Origin: Flavobacterium araucananum
GTDB lineage: Bacteria > Bacteroidota > Bacteroidia > Flavobacteriales > Flavobacteriaceae
Length of the DNA: 64,000 nucleotides
Reading direction: 5' to 3'
Assembly: GCF_002222055.1 (NCBI RefSeq)
Contig: NZ_MUGS01000007.1
Span: forward strand, 62,001-126,000
The stretch's first letter is position 1; the number at the start of each line of letters is the position of its first letter. The position numbers were made by a program, and so were the translations under genes. This document shows, piece by piece, positions 1 to 8,796 of the stretch. Below the pieces are notes generated by a model, which saw only the letters and a list, made by a program, of their open reading frames with translations, ran no database searches and was not told where the DNA came from.

Positions 1-286
1 TAAAAAAAGCAAAAATAAGGGTCGATAACAAAATGACCACAACATAAGCAGGCAAAATTCTTTTGGCTCTTTTTATAAAATACTCTTTTAAAGAAGGTGT
101 ATTTACATAACTTTTAGCCACCAAAAAACCACTTATAACAAAGAAACCTTTTATGCCTATAATTGCATTAGAAAAATAAGATAAGAATGCCAGGTTTTTG
201 TTTTGAGAAAGTTCGCAAAGATGTGCCAACAGAATATTTGCAGCAAAGAAAAACCGTAAAAAATCGAAACAATTTTTATTATTCAT
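1..286 (-). CDS. Acyltransferase 3 family membrane protein, N-terminal part (runs off the window)
   Basis: An open frame of 95 codons starts at ATG 286 on the minus strand and stays open to the window edge, so only the N-terminus is seen. It opens MNNKNCFDFLRFFFAANILL and contains a glycine-rich turn (GIKGFFVISGFLVAKSY) followed by a basic segment (KEYFIKRAKRILPAY) and a hydrophobic stretch. This order is the usual start of acyltransferase-3 (OafA/YrhL-like) membrane proteins, which acylate sugars of surface glycans. Catalytic regions further along are outside the window, so the substrate is unknown. It ends 13 bp before the porZ stop codon, on the same strand, and may be transcribed after porZ. 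Confidence 0.75.
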   Translation of the reverse strand, partial: MNNKNCFDFLRFFFAANILLAHLCELSQNKNLAFLSYFSNAIIGIKGFFVISGFLVAKSYVNTPSLKEYFIKRAKRILPAYVVVILLSTLIFAFF

Positions 287-299
287 ACTTGCGTTAAAC

Positions 300-2570
300 T
301 TACCGTATAATCATTACTTTTTTTACTTTGGTTTCGCCACCATCCTGTGCCGAAATAAAAATCATGTATACTCCTGATGCCACTTTATATCTTCCAAATG
401 CAGTTGTATCCCATTCTATTGTCCCTCCTTCTGAAGTAGTTTCATAAACAAGATTCCCTTCTATATCCGTAATTTTAATATTTGCTTTGTTTAATAAACC
501 GGCAACTTTTACGGTTCCGGTAAATCCAGGACGAACCGGATTTGGGTAAACATATACATTATTCAAATCTTCATTTGCACTTGTAGAGGTTCCTTTAAAA
601 GAAATTAATCCTTTGTCTGTAGCAATAAAAACTTCTCCTGTTGTGCTGTCAATATCAATATCATTTATCGTATTGCTAGGCAGCGGCGAATTGTTTATGG
701 TAAAATGATATTTTGTTTCCTGCCCGTTAGGCGAAACCAGAAATACTCCGGAATCTGCTGTTGCAATCCATTTATTGTTTGAACCATCGACCACGATATC
801 TGTAATAAATTGTTCGTACAATAGTTCCTGAGCCAAACCGTCTTCGACAATAATAATTGGTTTTGTAGCTAATTGATTGTCTGTTTGAAAACTATTTACA
901 TTAGACAAAACTCTTAATCCTTTTGTAGTTCCTATCCAGAGCTGATTATTATTATCCGGAGTAGCCACACGTGCATCAACTACAGGAAGATTTCCTGCAT
1001 CTGCTCCTATTGTAATTTTTTTAAAAACATTTCCTTTTTCATTAAACCCTACAATACCATTATTAAATGTAGCAATCCATTTTGTTCCATTTTTATCGAT
1101 CGACATTCTTCCAAAAGGACAACTCGGAATATCGACTATGATTGACTCTGTCGAAAAAACCTGCCAGTCTCCATTAGGCTTCAGCATTTTTATCCCGTTA
1201 TCGACCAGACTATTGTTCATCCATAAATTACCTGATTTATCAAACACCATCCCATTGACCCATACATCCTGCGTTTTAGGCACTGCCTGCAATGAACTAT
1301 TTGCTGTTCCGTAAAGATAAGTGGGTACATCGTTTTCTACTTTTAACAAACCGGTATCAAACGAACCTATATAAACTTTTTTCTCATTTGCAGGATCAAC
1401 AGCAATTCGTATTAAAGATTTTGCACCCAAAACTTTCTCGTAAGGAACATTGAGCCATTTATTGTTGCTAAACTTACTTATCCCGTAACTCTTTTTAGGA
1501 TATGGATTATAAACCCCTGAATAATCTCCATAAACGGTCCATAATGAAGTTGCCGTAGCCTGAAGCGCAAAAACATTATTTCTGGAAGGGCCGCTTGGGG
1601 TATTATTTTCAAAAGTCGAAGAACTTGATAACGTCGAAGAAAACAAACCGTTATCTTTTGTACCAATATAAAGCAAATCACCAATAGCTGTTGCACAGCT
1701 AAAGTTTACAGAATTATCCTTGACCTGAGTATTGGTAATCTGACGGTTTAAAATCATTTGATTATTATAAACAAAAACCGTATTTGATGTTGTAATAAAT
1801 AAGTTATGATTGACGGCACGCATATCTTTTGCTGCTTGCGGTAGTTGCAAAAAACCAACAAATGTATTCGAATTATACCTGTTGATATATCCGCTCGAAT
1901 TTATTGCAATAAGTTCTGTGTCTAATGTTTCTACACTGGACCAATCTCCTGAATTGACTACGACCCATTGATTAAAATCGATCAGATTTGCATTGGTACT
2001 ATTTGCTCTTCTAACTCCGCTTGCCGTGGCTGCAAAAATAAATCCGTTAAAATAAGCCGTTTGCCTCACATTGATTTGCGCACCATTATCTCCAATAAAA
2101 TAGGTGTCTCCAAATTGTAAGGTTGTCAAATTAAACTGTACAATTCCAAAATCACAAGAAACATAAACCAAACCGTTATGTTCCATAAAGTGATTGACTT
2201 TTTTTAGGTTTGCCGGTAATTGTTTGTTTAGAATATCTACCACTTTCAAAATACTGCCATCTGTATCATTGACCACAATCATAAGTCCGTTTTCGTAACC
2301 AATTATAGTTTTTTTGAATCCTTCGCTATGATATAAGGCAGAAATTGTCTGACCGGAAAGCCCTTCGACCGTTGTAGTAGTTTTGATGGTGTTTGTTGCT
2401 GCATTTTTAGAAAACAAGGCATTCTCTGACGCAGCAAAAACAGTTGTTGAAGTCTGTGAAATATCTTTTATTTCGTTAAACGAAAAATAACCCTGCCAGG
2501 ACAATTTATTCTGAGCGAAACTAAATTGAAACAGCATTAAAAACAAAATATACAGAAAGCTTTTCTTCAT
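300..2570 (-). CDS. porZ: PorZ-like type IX secretion protein (beta-propeller with C-terminal sorting-type domain)
   Basis: A secreted protein of 756 residues. I start it at the ATG at 2570, which gives a proper signal peptide (MKKSFLYILFLMLFQFSFAQ); the longer frame starting 24 bp upstream adds residues that spoil it. The body is a run of propeller-type repeats with phrases such as DKNGTKWIATFNNGIVGF and GSNNKWIATADSGVFLV. The last ~85 residues form a YPNPV...GVYMIF...KKVMIIR domain typical of type IX secretion sorting domains. In Porphyromonas, PorZ sits on the cell surface and works with PorU in attaching cargo to anionic LPS. The opening WQGYFSFNEIKDIS resembles PorZ proteins. The assignment is by family recognition, not alignment. 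Confidence 0.82.
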   Translation of the reverse strand: MKKSFLYILFLMLFQFSFAQNKLSWQGYFSFNEIKDISQTSTTVFAASENALFSKNAATNTIKTTTTVEGLSGQTISALYHSEGFKKTIIGYENGLMIVVNDTDGSILKVVDILNKQLPANLKKVNHFMEHNGLVYVSCDFGIVQFNLTTLQFGDTYFIGDNGAQINVRQTAYFNGFIFAATASGVRRANSTNANLIDFNQWVVVNSGDWSSVETLDTELIAINSSGYINRYNSNTFVGFLQLPQAAKDMRAVNHNLFITTSNTVFVYNNQMILNRQITNTQVKDNSVNFSCATAIGDLLYIGTKDNGLFSSTLSSSSTFENNTPSGPSRNNVFALQATATSLWTVYGDYSGVYNPYPKKSYGISKFSNNKWLNVPYEKVLGAKSLIRIAVDPANEKKVYIGSFDTGLLKVENDVPTYLYGTANSSLQAVPKTQDVWVNGMVFDKSGNLWMNNSLVDNGIKMLKPNGDWQVFSTESIIVDIPSCPFGRMSIDKNGTKWIATFNNGIVGFNEKGNVFKKITIGADAGNLPVVDARVATPDNNNQLWIGTTKGLRVLSNVNSFQTDNQLATKPIIIVEDGLAQELLYEQFITDIVVDGSNNKWIATADSGVFLVSPNGQETKYHFTINNSPLPSNTINDIDIDSTTGEVFIATDKGLISFKGTSTSANEDLNNVYVYPNPVRPGFTGTVKVAGLLNKANIKITDIEGNLVYETTSEGGTIEWDTTAFGRYKVASGVYMIFISAQDGGETKVKKVMIIR

Positions 2571-2636
2571 TATTTGATATATTCGAATAGACAAATATAC
2601 TACAAACGAAAGTATTAGTTTTTTGTTCTTTAGAAA

Positions 2637-2686
2637 TAAAAAAATGCCTTCAATTCTCTTTAAAAAAAGAAAAATGAAGGCATCTT
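2637..2686 (-). terminator. Rho-independent terminator after gdhA
   Basis: ATGCCTTCA (2644-2652) pairs with TGAAGGCAT (2675-2683). Read on the minus strand the stem follows the gdhA stop codon by about 20 bp and is followed by a T-run. Confidence 0.75.
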
Positions 2687-2703
2687 AAAATTGTAAATAA
2701 AAC

Positions 2704-4047
2704 TTATACTACACCCTGAGCAAGCATAGCATCGGCAACTTTAACAAATCCGGCAATGTTAGCTCCTTTTACGTAGTTTACATAACCGTCTTCGCCTGTA
2801 CCATATTTTTTACATTGGTTATGAATTCCAATCATAATATCTTTTAATCTCAAATCTACTTCTTCACTTGTCCAGTTTAGACGAATTGAGTTTTGTGTCA
2901 TTTCTAATCCAGATGCAGCTACTCCACCTGCATTTGCAGCTTTTCCTGGAGCAAAAAGTACTTTATTATCCAAAAATAATTTAATTGCGTCCAGTGTCGA
3001 AGGCATATTTGCAGCTTCAGTAACACATAAAACACCATTATCAATTAGTTTTTTAGCATCTTCTCCTGTTAATTCGTTTTGAGTAGCACATGGTATAGCA
3101 ATATCTACTTTTACTTCCCAAGGGCTTTTTCCTTTATGAAAAACAGCATTTGGATATTTGTGTGTATAAAGTTCTGCTCTGTTATCTCCGGTCGCTCTCA
3201 TTTCGACCATGTGTTCGATTTTTTCTCCAGAGATTCCTTCTTCATCATAAATATAACCATCAGGTCCGGAAATAGTAACTACTTTCCCTCCTAATTCATT
3301 TATTTTTAGCGCCACTCCCCAAGCTACATTTCCAAATCCTGAAATTGCAACTCTTTTTCCTTTTATTTCATGCCCGATAGTACGAAGCATTTGATCTGTA
3401 AAATAAACAACACCATAACCAGTAGCTTCCGGTCTGATTAATGAACCACCGTAAGCCAATCCTTTTCCGGTTAGCACTCCTGTAAATTCATTTCTAATTC
3501 TTTTATATTGCCCAAACAAGTAACCAATTTCTCTGGCACCTACACCAATGTCTCCAGCAGGAACATCAAGATCTGGACCAATATGACGACATAATTCAGT
3601 CATAAACGATTGACAGAAACGCATGATTTCTCCATCAGATTTTCCTTCCGGATCAAAATCAGATCCTCCTTTTCCTCCACCCATTGGAAGAGTTGTAAGG
3701 CTGTTTTTGAATACCTGCTCGAAAGCCAGGAATTTTAACACCGATAAATTAACGGTATGGTGAAATCTGATTCCACCTTTGTATGGTCCAATTGCAGAGT
3801 TCATCTGAATTCTGAAACCTCTGTTTACAATTATCTCCCCTTTGTCATCAACCCAGGGAACTCTAAAAATAATCGACCTTTCCGGCTCAGCAATTCTTAG
3901 CAGTAAATTTTTTCCATCATATTTTTTTCGATCGGCGATAAATGGAATTACCGTTTCTGCAAATTCTCTAACGGCTTGAAGAAATTCTGGCTCGTTTGGA
4001 TTTTTTGACTCCACAAGAGCCATAAATTCATTTATTTTTTGTTCCAT
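2704..4047 (-). CDS. gdhA: NADP-type glutamate dehydrogenase
   Basis: A 447-residue protein, the usual length for hexameric bacterial glutamate dehydrogenase. It makes glutamate from 2-oxoglutarate and ammonium. The substrate loop PMGGGKGGSDFDP is present with the catalytic lysine at about residue 126, and KGGIRFH lies just before it. The dinucleotide fold GFGNVAWG follows near residue 240, and the C-terminus has NAGGVAASGLEM. The gene stands alone, with a hairpin terminator after it. A TACCTTTG -7-like box lies upstream at 4140-4147 on the minus strand, but I see no well-spaced TTG for it. Cofactor preference is inferred from the length and the loop. Confidence 0.96.
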   Translation of the reverse strand: MEQKINEFMALVESKNPNEPEFLQAVREFAETVIPFIADRKKYDGKNLLLRIAEPERSIIFRVPWVDDKGEIIVNRGFRIQMNSAIGPYKGGIRFHHTVNLSVLKFLAFEQVFKNSLTTLPMGGGKGGSDFDPEGKSDGEIMRFCQSFMTELCRHIGPDLDVPAGDIGVGAREIGYLFGQYKRIRNEFTGVLTGKGLAYGGSLIRPEATGYGVVYFTDQMLRTIGHEIKGKRVAISGFGNVAWGVALKINELGGKVVTISGPDGYIYDEEGISGEKIEHMVEMRATGDNRAELYTHKYPNAVFHKGKSPWEVKVDIAIPCATQNELTGEDAKKLIDNGVLCVTEAANMPSTLDAIKLFLDNKVLFAPGKAANAGGVAASGLEMTQNSIRLNWTSEEVDLRLKDIMIGIHNQCKKYGTGEDGYVNYVKGANIAGFVKVADAMLAQGVV

Positions 4048-4373
4048 TTTTAAATAAATTATTCAATAAATAGTTTGTAAACTTTAAAATCATTTAAACA
4101 AGAAAATACGTTTTAAGAAAACGTTTTCGTAACAACACGCAAAGGTAGAACAAATCTATCATGGTTTGTTATTTTTTTTCGTTTTTGAAACAGAATTGTG
4201 TAATTTCTAAACAATCCTAAAAATACGATTTTAGACTTCGAAGTTTGCATCGAATCACTGTACTTAAAGTCAAGAAATTAAGTCTTTTGTTACTAATTTT
4301 TTAATACACGTATTTTATATTTTGATTAATGCATGTTTTTTATATATTTGCCAAGATTTGAAAGCCCAAAAAC
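4048..4373. other. Divergent intergenic region between gdhA and the outer-membrane protein gene
   Basis: This 326-bp AT-rich gap holds no ORF of note. It carries a candidate -7 box for gdhA on the minus strand (TACCTTTG, 4140-4147) and a complete promoter for the rightward gene at 4322-4350. I see no repeat family here. Confidence 0.6.
4322..4350 (+). promoter_or_regulatory. Bacteroidota-type promoter (TTG-N18-TATATTTG)
   Basis: TTG at 4322-4324, an 18-bp spacer and TATATTTG at 4343-4350 match the TTG...TAnnTTTG consensus of Flavobacterium housekeeping promoters. The box ends 23 bp before the start codon at 4374. Confidence 0.7.
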
Positions 4374-5168
4374 ATGCTCAAACCTATAATAATGACGTTA
4401 TTTGCCTTTTTTGGCATAACCACGATAGCGACTGCACAATCTGATCTTGCCCAAGAAGTAGGAATAATATTCGGTCCTTTATCTTTTCAATCTGATTATG
4501 GTCAAAGAAATAATTTTGACACTAACATTGGAAATACTGGATTTGGTATTGGAATTGTTCACTTTATAAACTTCTCTGCCAACAACAACAGAGAAAGTTT
4601 TTTTACAGAACATTTTAAAGTCAGATCCGAATTATCTTTCAACAAAACCAATCTGGAACATTTTGGTAAATGGGTAGATATAGAAAAAAGCAAAGGATTG
4701 GTGCAACACCTTAGAGCTATGCACGGTAGCTCAACCTTAGTAAACCTTGGAGCTCAATTAGAGTATTCTCCGTTTATGAAAATCCATGACTTCGAAAATA
4801 CAATAGGTAGTTTTAGTCCCTATTTAAGTTTAGGATTTCAGGTGAGTTATTACTCTGCAAAAACAGGATCCAGATTAGGACAATTAGGACTGGCTTCTAC
4901 AACTTACCCCAAATACTTAACCCCTTCTGATGGTCGACAATTTGGTTTCTCTAATGAAAACGGCGTTGTACTATCTGCTACTGCCGGAGTAGGTGTACAT
5001 TATAAGTTAACAACAATGAGCGATTTGATGTTCGAAGTTCGTTATCAGGGATATAGTTCTGACTGGGTAGATGGTTTAAATCCAAATAAAGACCTTTATA
5101 AAGAAAACAAATCAAATGATTCTCAGGTTTGGTTTAATGCAGGATATATTTATTATCTGGAATTTTAA
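4374..5168 (+). CDS. Predicted outer-membrane beta-barrel protein (THC0290_0291-like family)
   Basis: 264 residues beginning with a signal peptide that ends near TIATAQ. The mature part alternates polar and hydrophobic residues and ends in YYLEF, an aromatic terminus typical of outer-membrane barrels. Phrases such as FSPYLSLGFQVSYYS and MFEVRYQGYSSDWVDGLNPN recall a Flavobacteriia-restricted family annotated as THC0290_0291. No function is known to me. It has its own promoter and a bidirectional terminator, so it is a single-gene transcript. Confidence 0.65.
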   Translation: MLKPIIMTLFAFFGITTIATAQSDLAQEVGIIFGPLSFQSDYGQRNNFDTNIGNTGFGIGIVHFINFSANNNRESFFTEHFKVRSELSFNKTNLEHFGKWVDIEKSKGLVQHLRAMHGSSTLVNLGAQLEYSPFMKIHDFENTIGSFSPYLSLGFQVSYYSAKTGSRLGQLGLASTTYPKYLTPSDGRQFGFSNENGVVLSATAGVGVHYKLTTMSDLMFEVRYQGYSSDWVDGLNPNKDLYKENKSNDSQVWFNAGYIYYLEF

Positions 5169-5191
5169 GGATATAAAAAACAGAAACAAAA

Positions 5192-5222
5192 CCCCCAATT
5201 CTTTCGAGTTGGGGGTTTTTAT
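5192..5222. terminator. Bidirectional terminator
   Basis: CCCCCAA (5192-5198) pairs with TTGGGGG (5209-5215). It is followed by TTTTT on the plus strand and flanked by an A-rich stretch on the other side, so it can serve both convergent genes. Confidence 0.85.
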
Positions 5223-5224
5223 TT

Positions 5225-6367
5225 TTATGCTAATGCTTGTTCAATATCTGCGATTAAATCTTCGGCATCTTCAATACCAACACTCAATCGAACCAAGTCG
5301 TCAGTAATACCAACTTCTGCTCTTTTATCTGCCGGAATAGAAGCATGCGTCATCAAAGCCGGATGATTGGCCAATGACTCAACACCTCCAAGAGATTCTG
5401 CCAGAGTAAATACTTTTAGCTTCTCTAAAAACGAAATCGAATCTTCTTTTTTACCTGATTTAAATGTAAAAGAAACCATTCCGCCAAAAGCTTTCATTTG
5501 TTTTTTAGCAATTTCATGAAACGGATGGCTTTTTAAACCCGGATAATAAACCGTATCAATTTTAGGATGATTGCTTAGATATTCAACCACTTTTTCTCCA
5601 TTTTCGCAATGTCTTTGTACTCTTAACGAAAGTGTTTTAATTCCTCTTAGAACTAAAAAACTATCCATTGGCCCAAGTGTTGCTCCCGTAGCAAATTGCT
5701 GAAAATGCAATTGCTCTCCTAAAGCCTCATCTTTTACAATCAAAGCTCCGGCAATAACATCAGAGTGTCCGCCTAAATATTTTGTAGCAGAGTGCATGAC
5801 GATATCAGCCCCTAAATCAAGAGGTTTTTGCAAATATGGTGTTGCAAAAGTATTGTCTACTGCAAATAAAATTTTATGTGCTTTTGTAATTTTTGCCACT
5901 TCTTCGATGTCGGCTAATTTCATTAACGGATTTGTTGGTGTTTCTACCCAAATCAGTTTTGTATTTTCATTGATTAAGGCTTTCAGCTTCTCGATATCAG
6001 TCATATCTACAAAATGAAATTTAATTCCCGAATCTTTATAAATACGAGAAAACATTCTATAAGTTCCTCCGTATAAATCATCCATTGCAATAATTTCATC
6101 TCCTGCTTTAAAAGATCTTAAAACACAATCTGTAGCTGCTAAACCGGACGAAAATGCCAAACCGCGAGTACCATTTTCTATACTTGCCAAAGCATTTTCT
6201 AAAGCCGTACGAGTTGGGTTCGACGCTCTGCTATACTCATAATCCGCCAAAGGTTTTCCCGGACTTGTTTGTATAAAAGTTGAAGTTTGATACACCGGAG
6301 GCATAACTGCTCCTGTACTTGGATCATGATGTTGACCCCCATGTATTACTTTAGTATTGAATTTCAT
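5225..6367 (-). CDS. metB: Cystathionine gamma-synthase family PLP enzyme
   Basis: 380 residues, the normal size of the Cys/Met-metabolism PLP enzymes. The PLP lysine lies in HSATKYLGGHSD (about Lys196), with EYSRASNPTR near the N-terminus, SSGLAA as the phosphate-binding loop and DNTFATPYLQKP before the lysine. The family exchanges the gamma substituent of an activated homoserine with cysteine to give cystathionine, or splits cystathionine. MetB or MetC-type gamma-lyase activity cannot be settled by eye; the N-terminal KFNTKVIHGGQ...STGAVMPPVYQTST fits gamma-synthases of this phylum. A TAAATTTG -7 box lies at 6401-6408 on the minus strand. Confidence 0.88.
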   Translation of the reverse strand: MKFNTKVIHGGQHHDPSTGAVMPPVYQTSTFIQTSPGKPLADYEYSRASNPTRTALENALASIENGTRGLAFSSGLAATDCVLRSFKAGDEIIAMDDLYGGTYRMFSRIYKDSGIKFHFVDMTDIEKLKALINENTKLIWVETPTNPLMKLADIEEVAKITKAHKILFAVDNTFATPYLQKPLDLGADIVMHSATKYLGGHSDVIAGALIVKDEALGEQLHFQQFATGATLGPMDSFLVLRGIKTLSLRVQRHCENGEKVVEYLSNHPKIDTVYYPGLKSHPFHEIAKKQMKAFGGMVSFTFKSGKKEDSISFLEKLKVFTLAESLGGVESLANHPALMTHASIPADKRAEVGITDDLVRLSVGIEDAEDLIADIEQALA

Positions 6368-6472
6368 ATAGTTACAAATTTTAAATGCTTAAATGTGCTA
6401 CAAATTTACCGTTTAATTTATTTTAATCCTGAAACAACTTATTACCTTTGTATATAATTAACACTTTTTGAC

Positions 6473-7216
6473 ATGAAACAGTATACTTTTCTAGTCTTTT
6501 TGTTCGTAATACTTACCAGTTGCAATAAAGAGCTTTCATTTGACAATGAGACATTTGAAAAAGAATCTACTATTGCCTGCAAAAAAGATTGTCCTAAAAT
6601 TACAATTAATATTCCTATTGCTAAAAATATTCCCATTGTCGCAGACAGCATTAATAAAAAAGTTTTTTTGGTCATAAAAGACATCGTGTATTTTGAAGAA
6701 GATGCATCAAAAGCAAATGACTACAAAACACTCGCAGCCTCATTTATTGCTTCTTATGAAGGAATGCATAAAAAATTTCCCTCAGAAACTTTTGGGTGGG
6801 AAGCAAAAATAAAAGGAAACATTGAGTTTGAATCGGAACAGATCATTAATATAAAAATTGACCATTATACTTTTACCGGTGGCGCACATGGTTATCAGGG
6901 TTTCCGATCTTTATTGTTTAATCCCAAAACCGGAAAAACTATTTTTACCAATAGTATTTTCAAAAACGAAAAAGAGTTTATGGCTTTCGCCGAAAAAGAA
7001 TTCAGGTCAAAATATAAAATTCCGGCAAAATCAAATATTAATGCTACAGGGTTAATGTTCGAAAATGACAAATTTCAATTACCACAAAATATTTTTTATA
7101 CCAATGAAGGTTTGCTTTTATATTACAACTCTTATGAAGCCGCTTCTTATGCAGATGGACCAAAAGAGATTTTGTTTCCTTATGAAAAAGTTCGTCAGTA
7201 TTTGAAATATCGATAA
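6473..7216 (+). CDS. DUF4163/DUF3298 domain lipoprotein
   Basis: 247 residues with a lipoprotein signal (FLFVILTSC; cysteine near residue 17). After the anchor come a DUF4163-like region and a DUF3298-like region containing TFTGGAHGYQG and the closing PKEILFPYEKVRQYL. This pair is found in RsiV-type anti-sigma factors and PdaC-like envelope proteins, and the RsiV form binds lysozyme. Whether this protein binds lysozyme is not shown. A TACCTTTG -7 box lies at 6443-6450. It is followed by a tandem repeat rather than another gene. Confidence 0.75.
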   Translation: MKQYTFLVFLFVILTSCNKELSFDNETFEKESTIACKKDCPKITINIPIAKNIPIVADSINKKVFLVIKDIVYFEEDASKANDYKTLAASFIASYEGMHKKFPSETFGWEAKIKGNIEFESEQIINIKIDHYTFTGGAHGYQGFRSLLFNPKTGKTIFTNSIFKNEKEFMAFAEKEFRSKYKIPAKSNINATGLMFENDKFQLPQNIFYTNEGLLLYYNSYEAASYADGPKEILFPYEKVRQYLKYR

Positions 7217-7229
7217 CTGCAATCTTATG

Positions 7230-7350
7230 TTAGACGCACGGCAGTGCGTCTCTACGAAAACCTTTGTCGCTTTGCACCTCTGAACCTTATTTTAGATGTA
7301 CTACTGTGTGCCCCTACAAAAAACCTTTGTCGCTTTGCACCTCTGAACCT
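7230..7350. repeat. Tandem duplication of a composite repeat (GACGCAC palindrome plus GAACCT words)
   Basis: Two units of about 62 bp. Each starts with TTAGAyGyAC and ends in a 27-bp block reading CCTTTGTCGC...CTGAACCT, at 7261-7287 and 7324-7350, identical in both. Unit 1 carries the perfect palindrome AGACGCAC-GGCA-GTGCGTCT (7232-7251). In unit 2 the matching part has decayed. A GAACCTT word continues to the stop of the next gene. Confidence 0.8.
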
Positions 7351-7358
7351 CTGCAACC

Positions 7359-8510
7359 CTATTTTGAACCTTCCTGAAAATCATATTTCATCTTCCTTAA
7401 AATCCTTAAAGCTTCCTTAAACGATAAATAGATATGGACAAAAGGCTTTAAAAGCAATTTTGCATCAATTAGTTTTTGCTTGGCATCATCGAAACTATTC
7501 AGGTAACAAATCATAAAAGTCGATGGCAGATTTTCGAGATCTTTTAATTCACGCTCTGATAATGCAATTCCTTTTTGCAATTTTTGAAGCAATGCCGTAT
7601 TTGCATTGTAGATATGATACAACATCTTTCTGTTAAACTCCGGAGGCTGAAAAAGCATTTTTCGGTCTATTTTGTAATAACCGTTGTCAAAAAAATGAAT
7701 CGTTTGTTGCTCTAAAGGATAATAACTTGTTTTGTCATTTAAGCCTAGCGGAACATACTCTGTTATCGTAAAACTATCATCATCAAAAACAATCGTAACC
7801 ACATCCTGAGCCGAATAAAAAAGCTTGATCTGTTCGTTGATCAGTTCAATATCAACGCGGGACAAAAAGGTTTTATCACGGGATTGTTTAGGAACTCCTG
7901 CCCAGCAAATCACAAACAATTCTTTAAAAACATGATATTTAGGCGACATGTCTTTATGCCTGAAATTCATAAAATCGATAACGCCGTCAAGTGTATACTG
8001 AATACTGTTACGGGAACTATTTTCGATACCAATAACGGTTTCAGTATTCTGATAATTCTTTTCGATTTCCCCTTCAACCGGGACGGAATTGCTGCCGCGT
8101 CTTATAAAAACACTATTGGCTGGAGTTGTATGAATTCCTTTTTTAAAATATGAAATTTTACTTTTGGGTTTAATCGTAACTAATCCCACAACTTTGTCTT
8201 TGGGAAGATTAGGAAAAGGTACATTTTCATACTGAATTTTAGGAGGATTTTCCAGAAAAGCATTTACAAGATTCTGAATTCGGCTATCGTCAAAAAAGTC
8301 ATCGCCTACGATTTCATTGTCATGATCTTCGACACCAACGACGATATAAGAATTATTGGTCGGATTAGAATTAGACAAGGCGCAAATGTGTTTTAGAAAC
8401 TTTCCTTTTCCTTCCCGCGAATGCAAATTCAATTGCCTTTTTTTGTCATAAAAACTGCTCTCGTCATTATGTGCAAGGAGATTTTTTATTAAAAGGCGTT
8501 TATTGATCAT
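7359..8510 (-). CDS. AlbA_2/Schlafen-type ATP-binding domain protein
   Basis: 383 residues. The N-terminal part reads ESSFYDKKRQLNLHSREGKGKFLKHICALSN broken by the usual spacing, then YIVVGVEDHDNEIVGDDFFDD and IHTTPANSVFIRRGSNSVP. This is the AlbA_2 (divergent AAA, Schlafen-like) fold seen in predicted nucleic-acid-binding regulators. The C-terminal ~200 residues look specific to this protein and I do not recognise them. The final codons lie inside the GAACCT repeat, so the C-terminus may have been altered by repeat growth. Target and function are unknown. Confidence 0.65.
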   Translation of the reverse strand: MINKRLLIKNLLAHNDESSFYDKKRQLNLHSREGKGKFLKHICALSNSNPTNNSYIVVGVEDHDNEIVGDDFFDDSRIQNLVNAFLENPPKIQYENVPFPNLPKDKVVGLVTIKPKSKISYFKKGIHTTPANSVFIRRGSNSVPVEGEIEKNYQNTETVIGIENSSRNSIQYTLDGVIDFMNFRHKDMSPKYHVFKELFVICWAGVPKQSRDKTFLSRVDIELINEQIKLFYSAQDVVTIVFDDDSFTITEYVPLGLNDKTSYYPLEQQTIHFFDNGYYKIDRKMLFQPPEFNRKMLYHIYNANTALLQKLQKGIALSERELKDLENLPSTFMICYLNSFDDAKQKLIDAKLLLKPFVHIYLSFKEALRILRKMKYDFQEGSK

Positions 8511-8522
8511 AGTTTAGTTTTT

Positions 8523-8590
8523 TTCTGCCACGAATTGCACTAATTTACACTAATTTTATTTATCTGAAACACTTTAAAATTTGTGTTACT
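8523..8590. repeat. Inverted repeat of the CACGAATTTCAC word family
   Basis: The left arm carries GCCACGAATTGCACTAATTT and further CACTAA words. The right arm, AAAATTTGTGTTAC, is a partial complement. The same words appear at 40286-40470 and 50536-50622. Confidence 0.6.
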
Positions 8591-8612
8591 CCAAATTTTA
8601 AACCTCAAAAAA

Positions 8613-8772
8613 AGCTCCAGCGGAGCATTATATTTATAGCTAATTACGCATCTAACAAGAAGCAAAGCTCCAGCGGAGCGATATCTGAACTTATTTATAG
8701 AATATTTCACCCCCGATGGGGTTGATTTTTAATATATTTAAAAATCTCTATAAATATACCGTCCCGCTGGGA
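8613..8772. repeat. Cluster of four short palindromes with ATTTATAGA linkers
   Basis: GCTCCAGCGGAGC occurs twice (8613-8625, 8666-8678), followed by CCCCGATGGGG (8710-8720) and GTCCCGCTGGGAC (8760-8772). TATTTATAGA or its complement TCTATAAATA lies between them. The layout resembles REP-like palindromes of Bacteroidota. There is no coding frame in the gap. Confidence 0.75.
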
Positions 8773-8796
8773 CTATGATGATTATAAAAAAACAAC

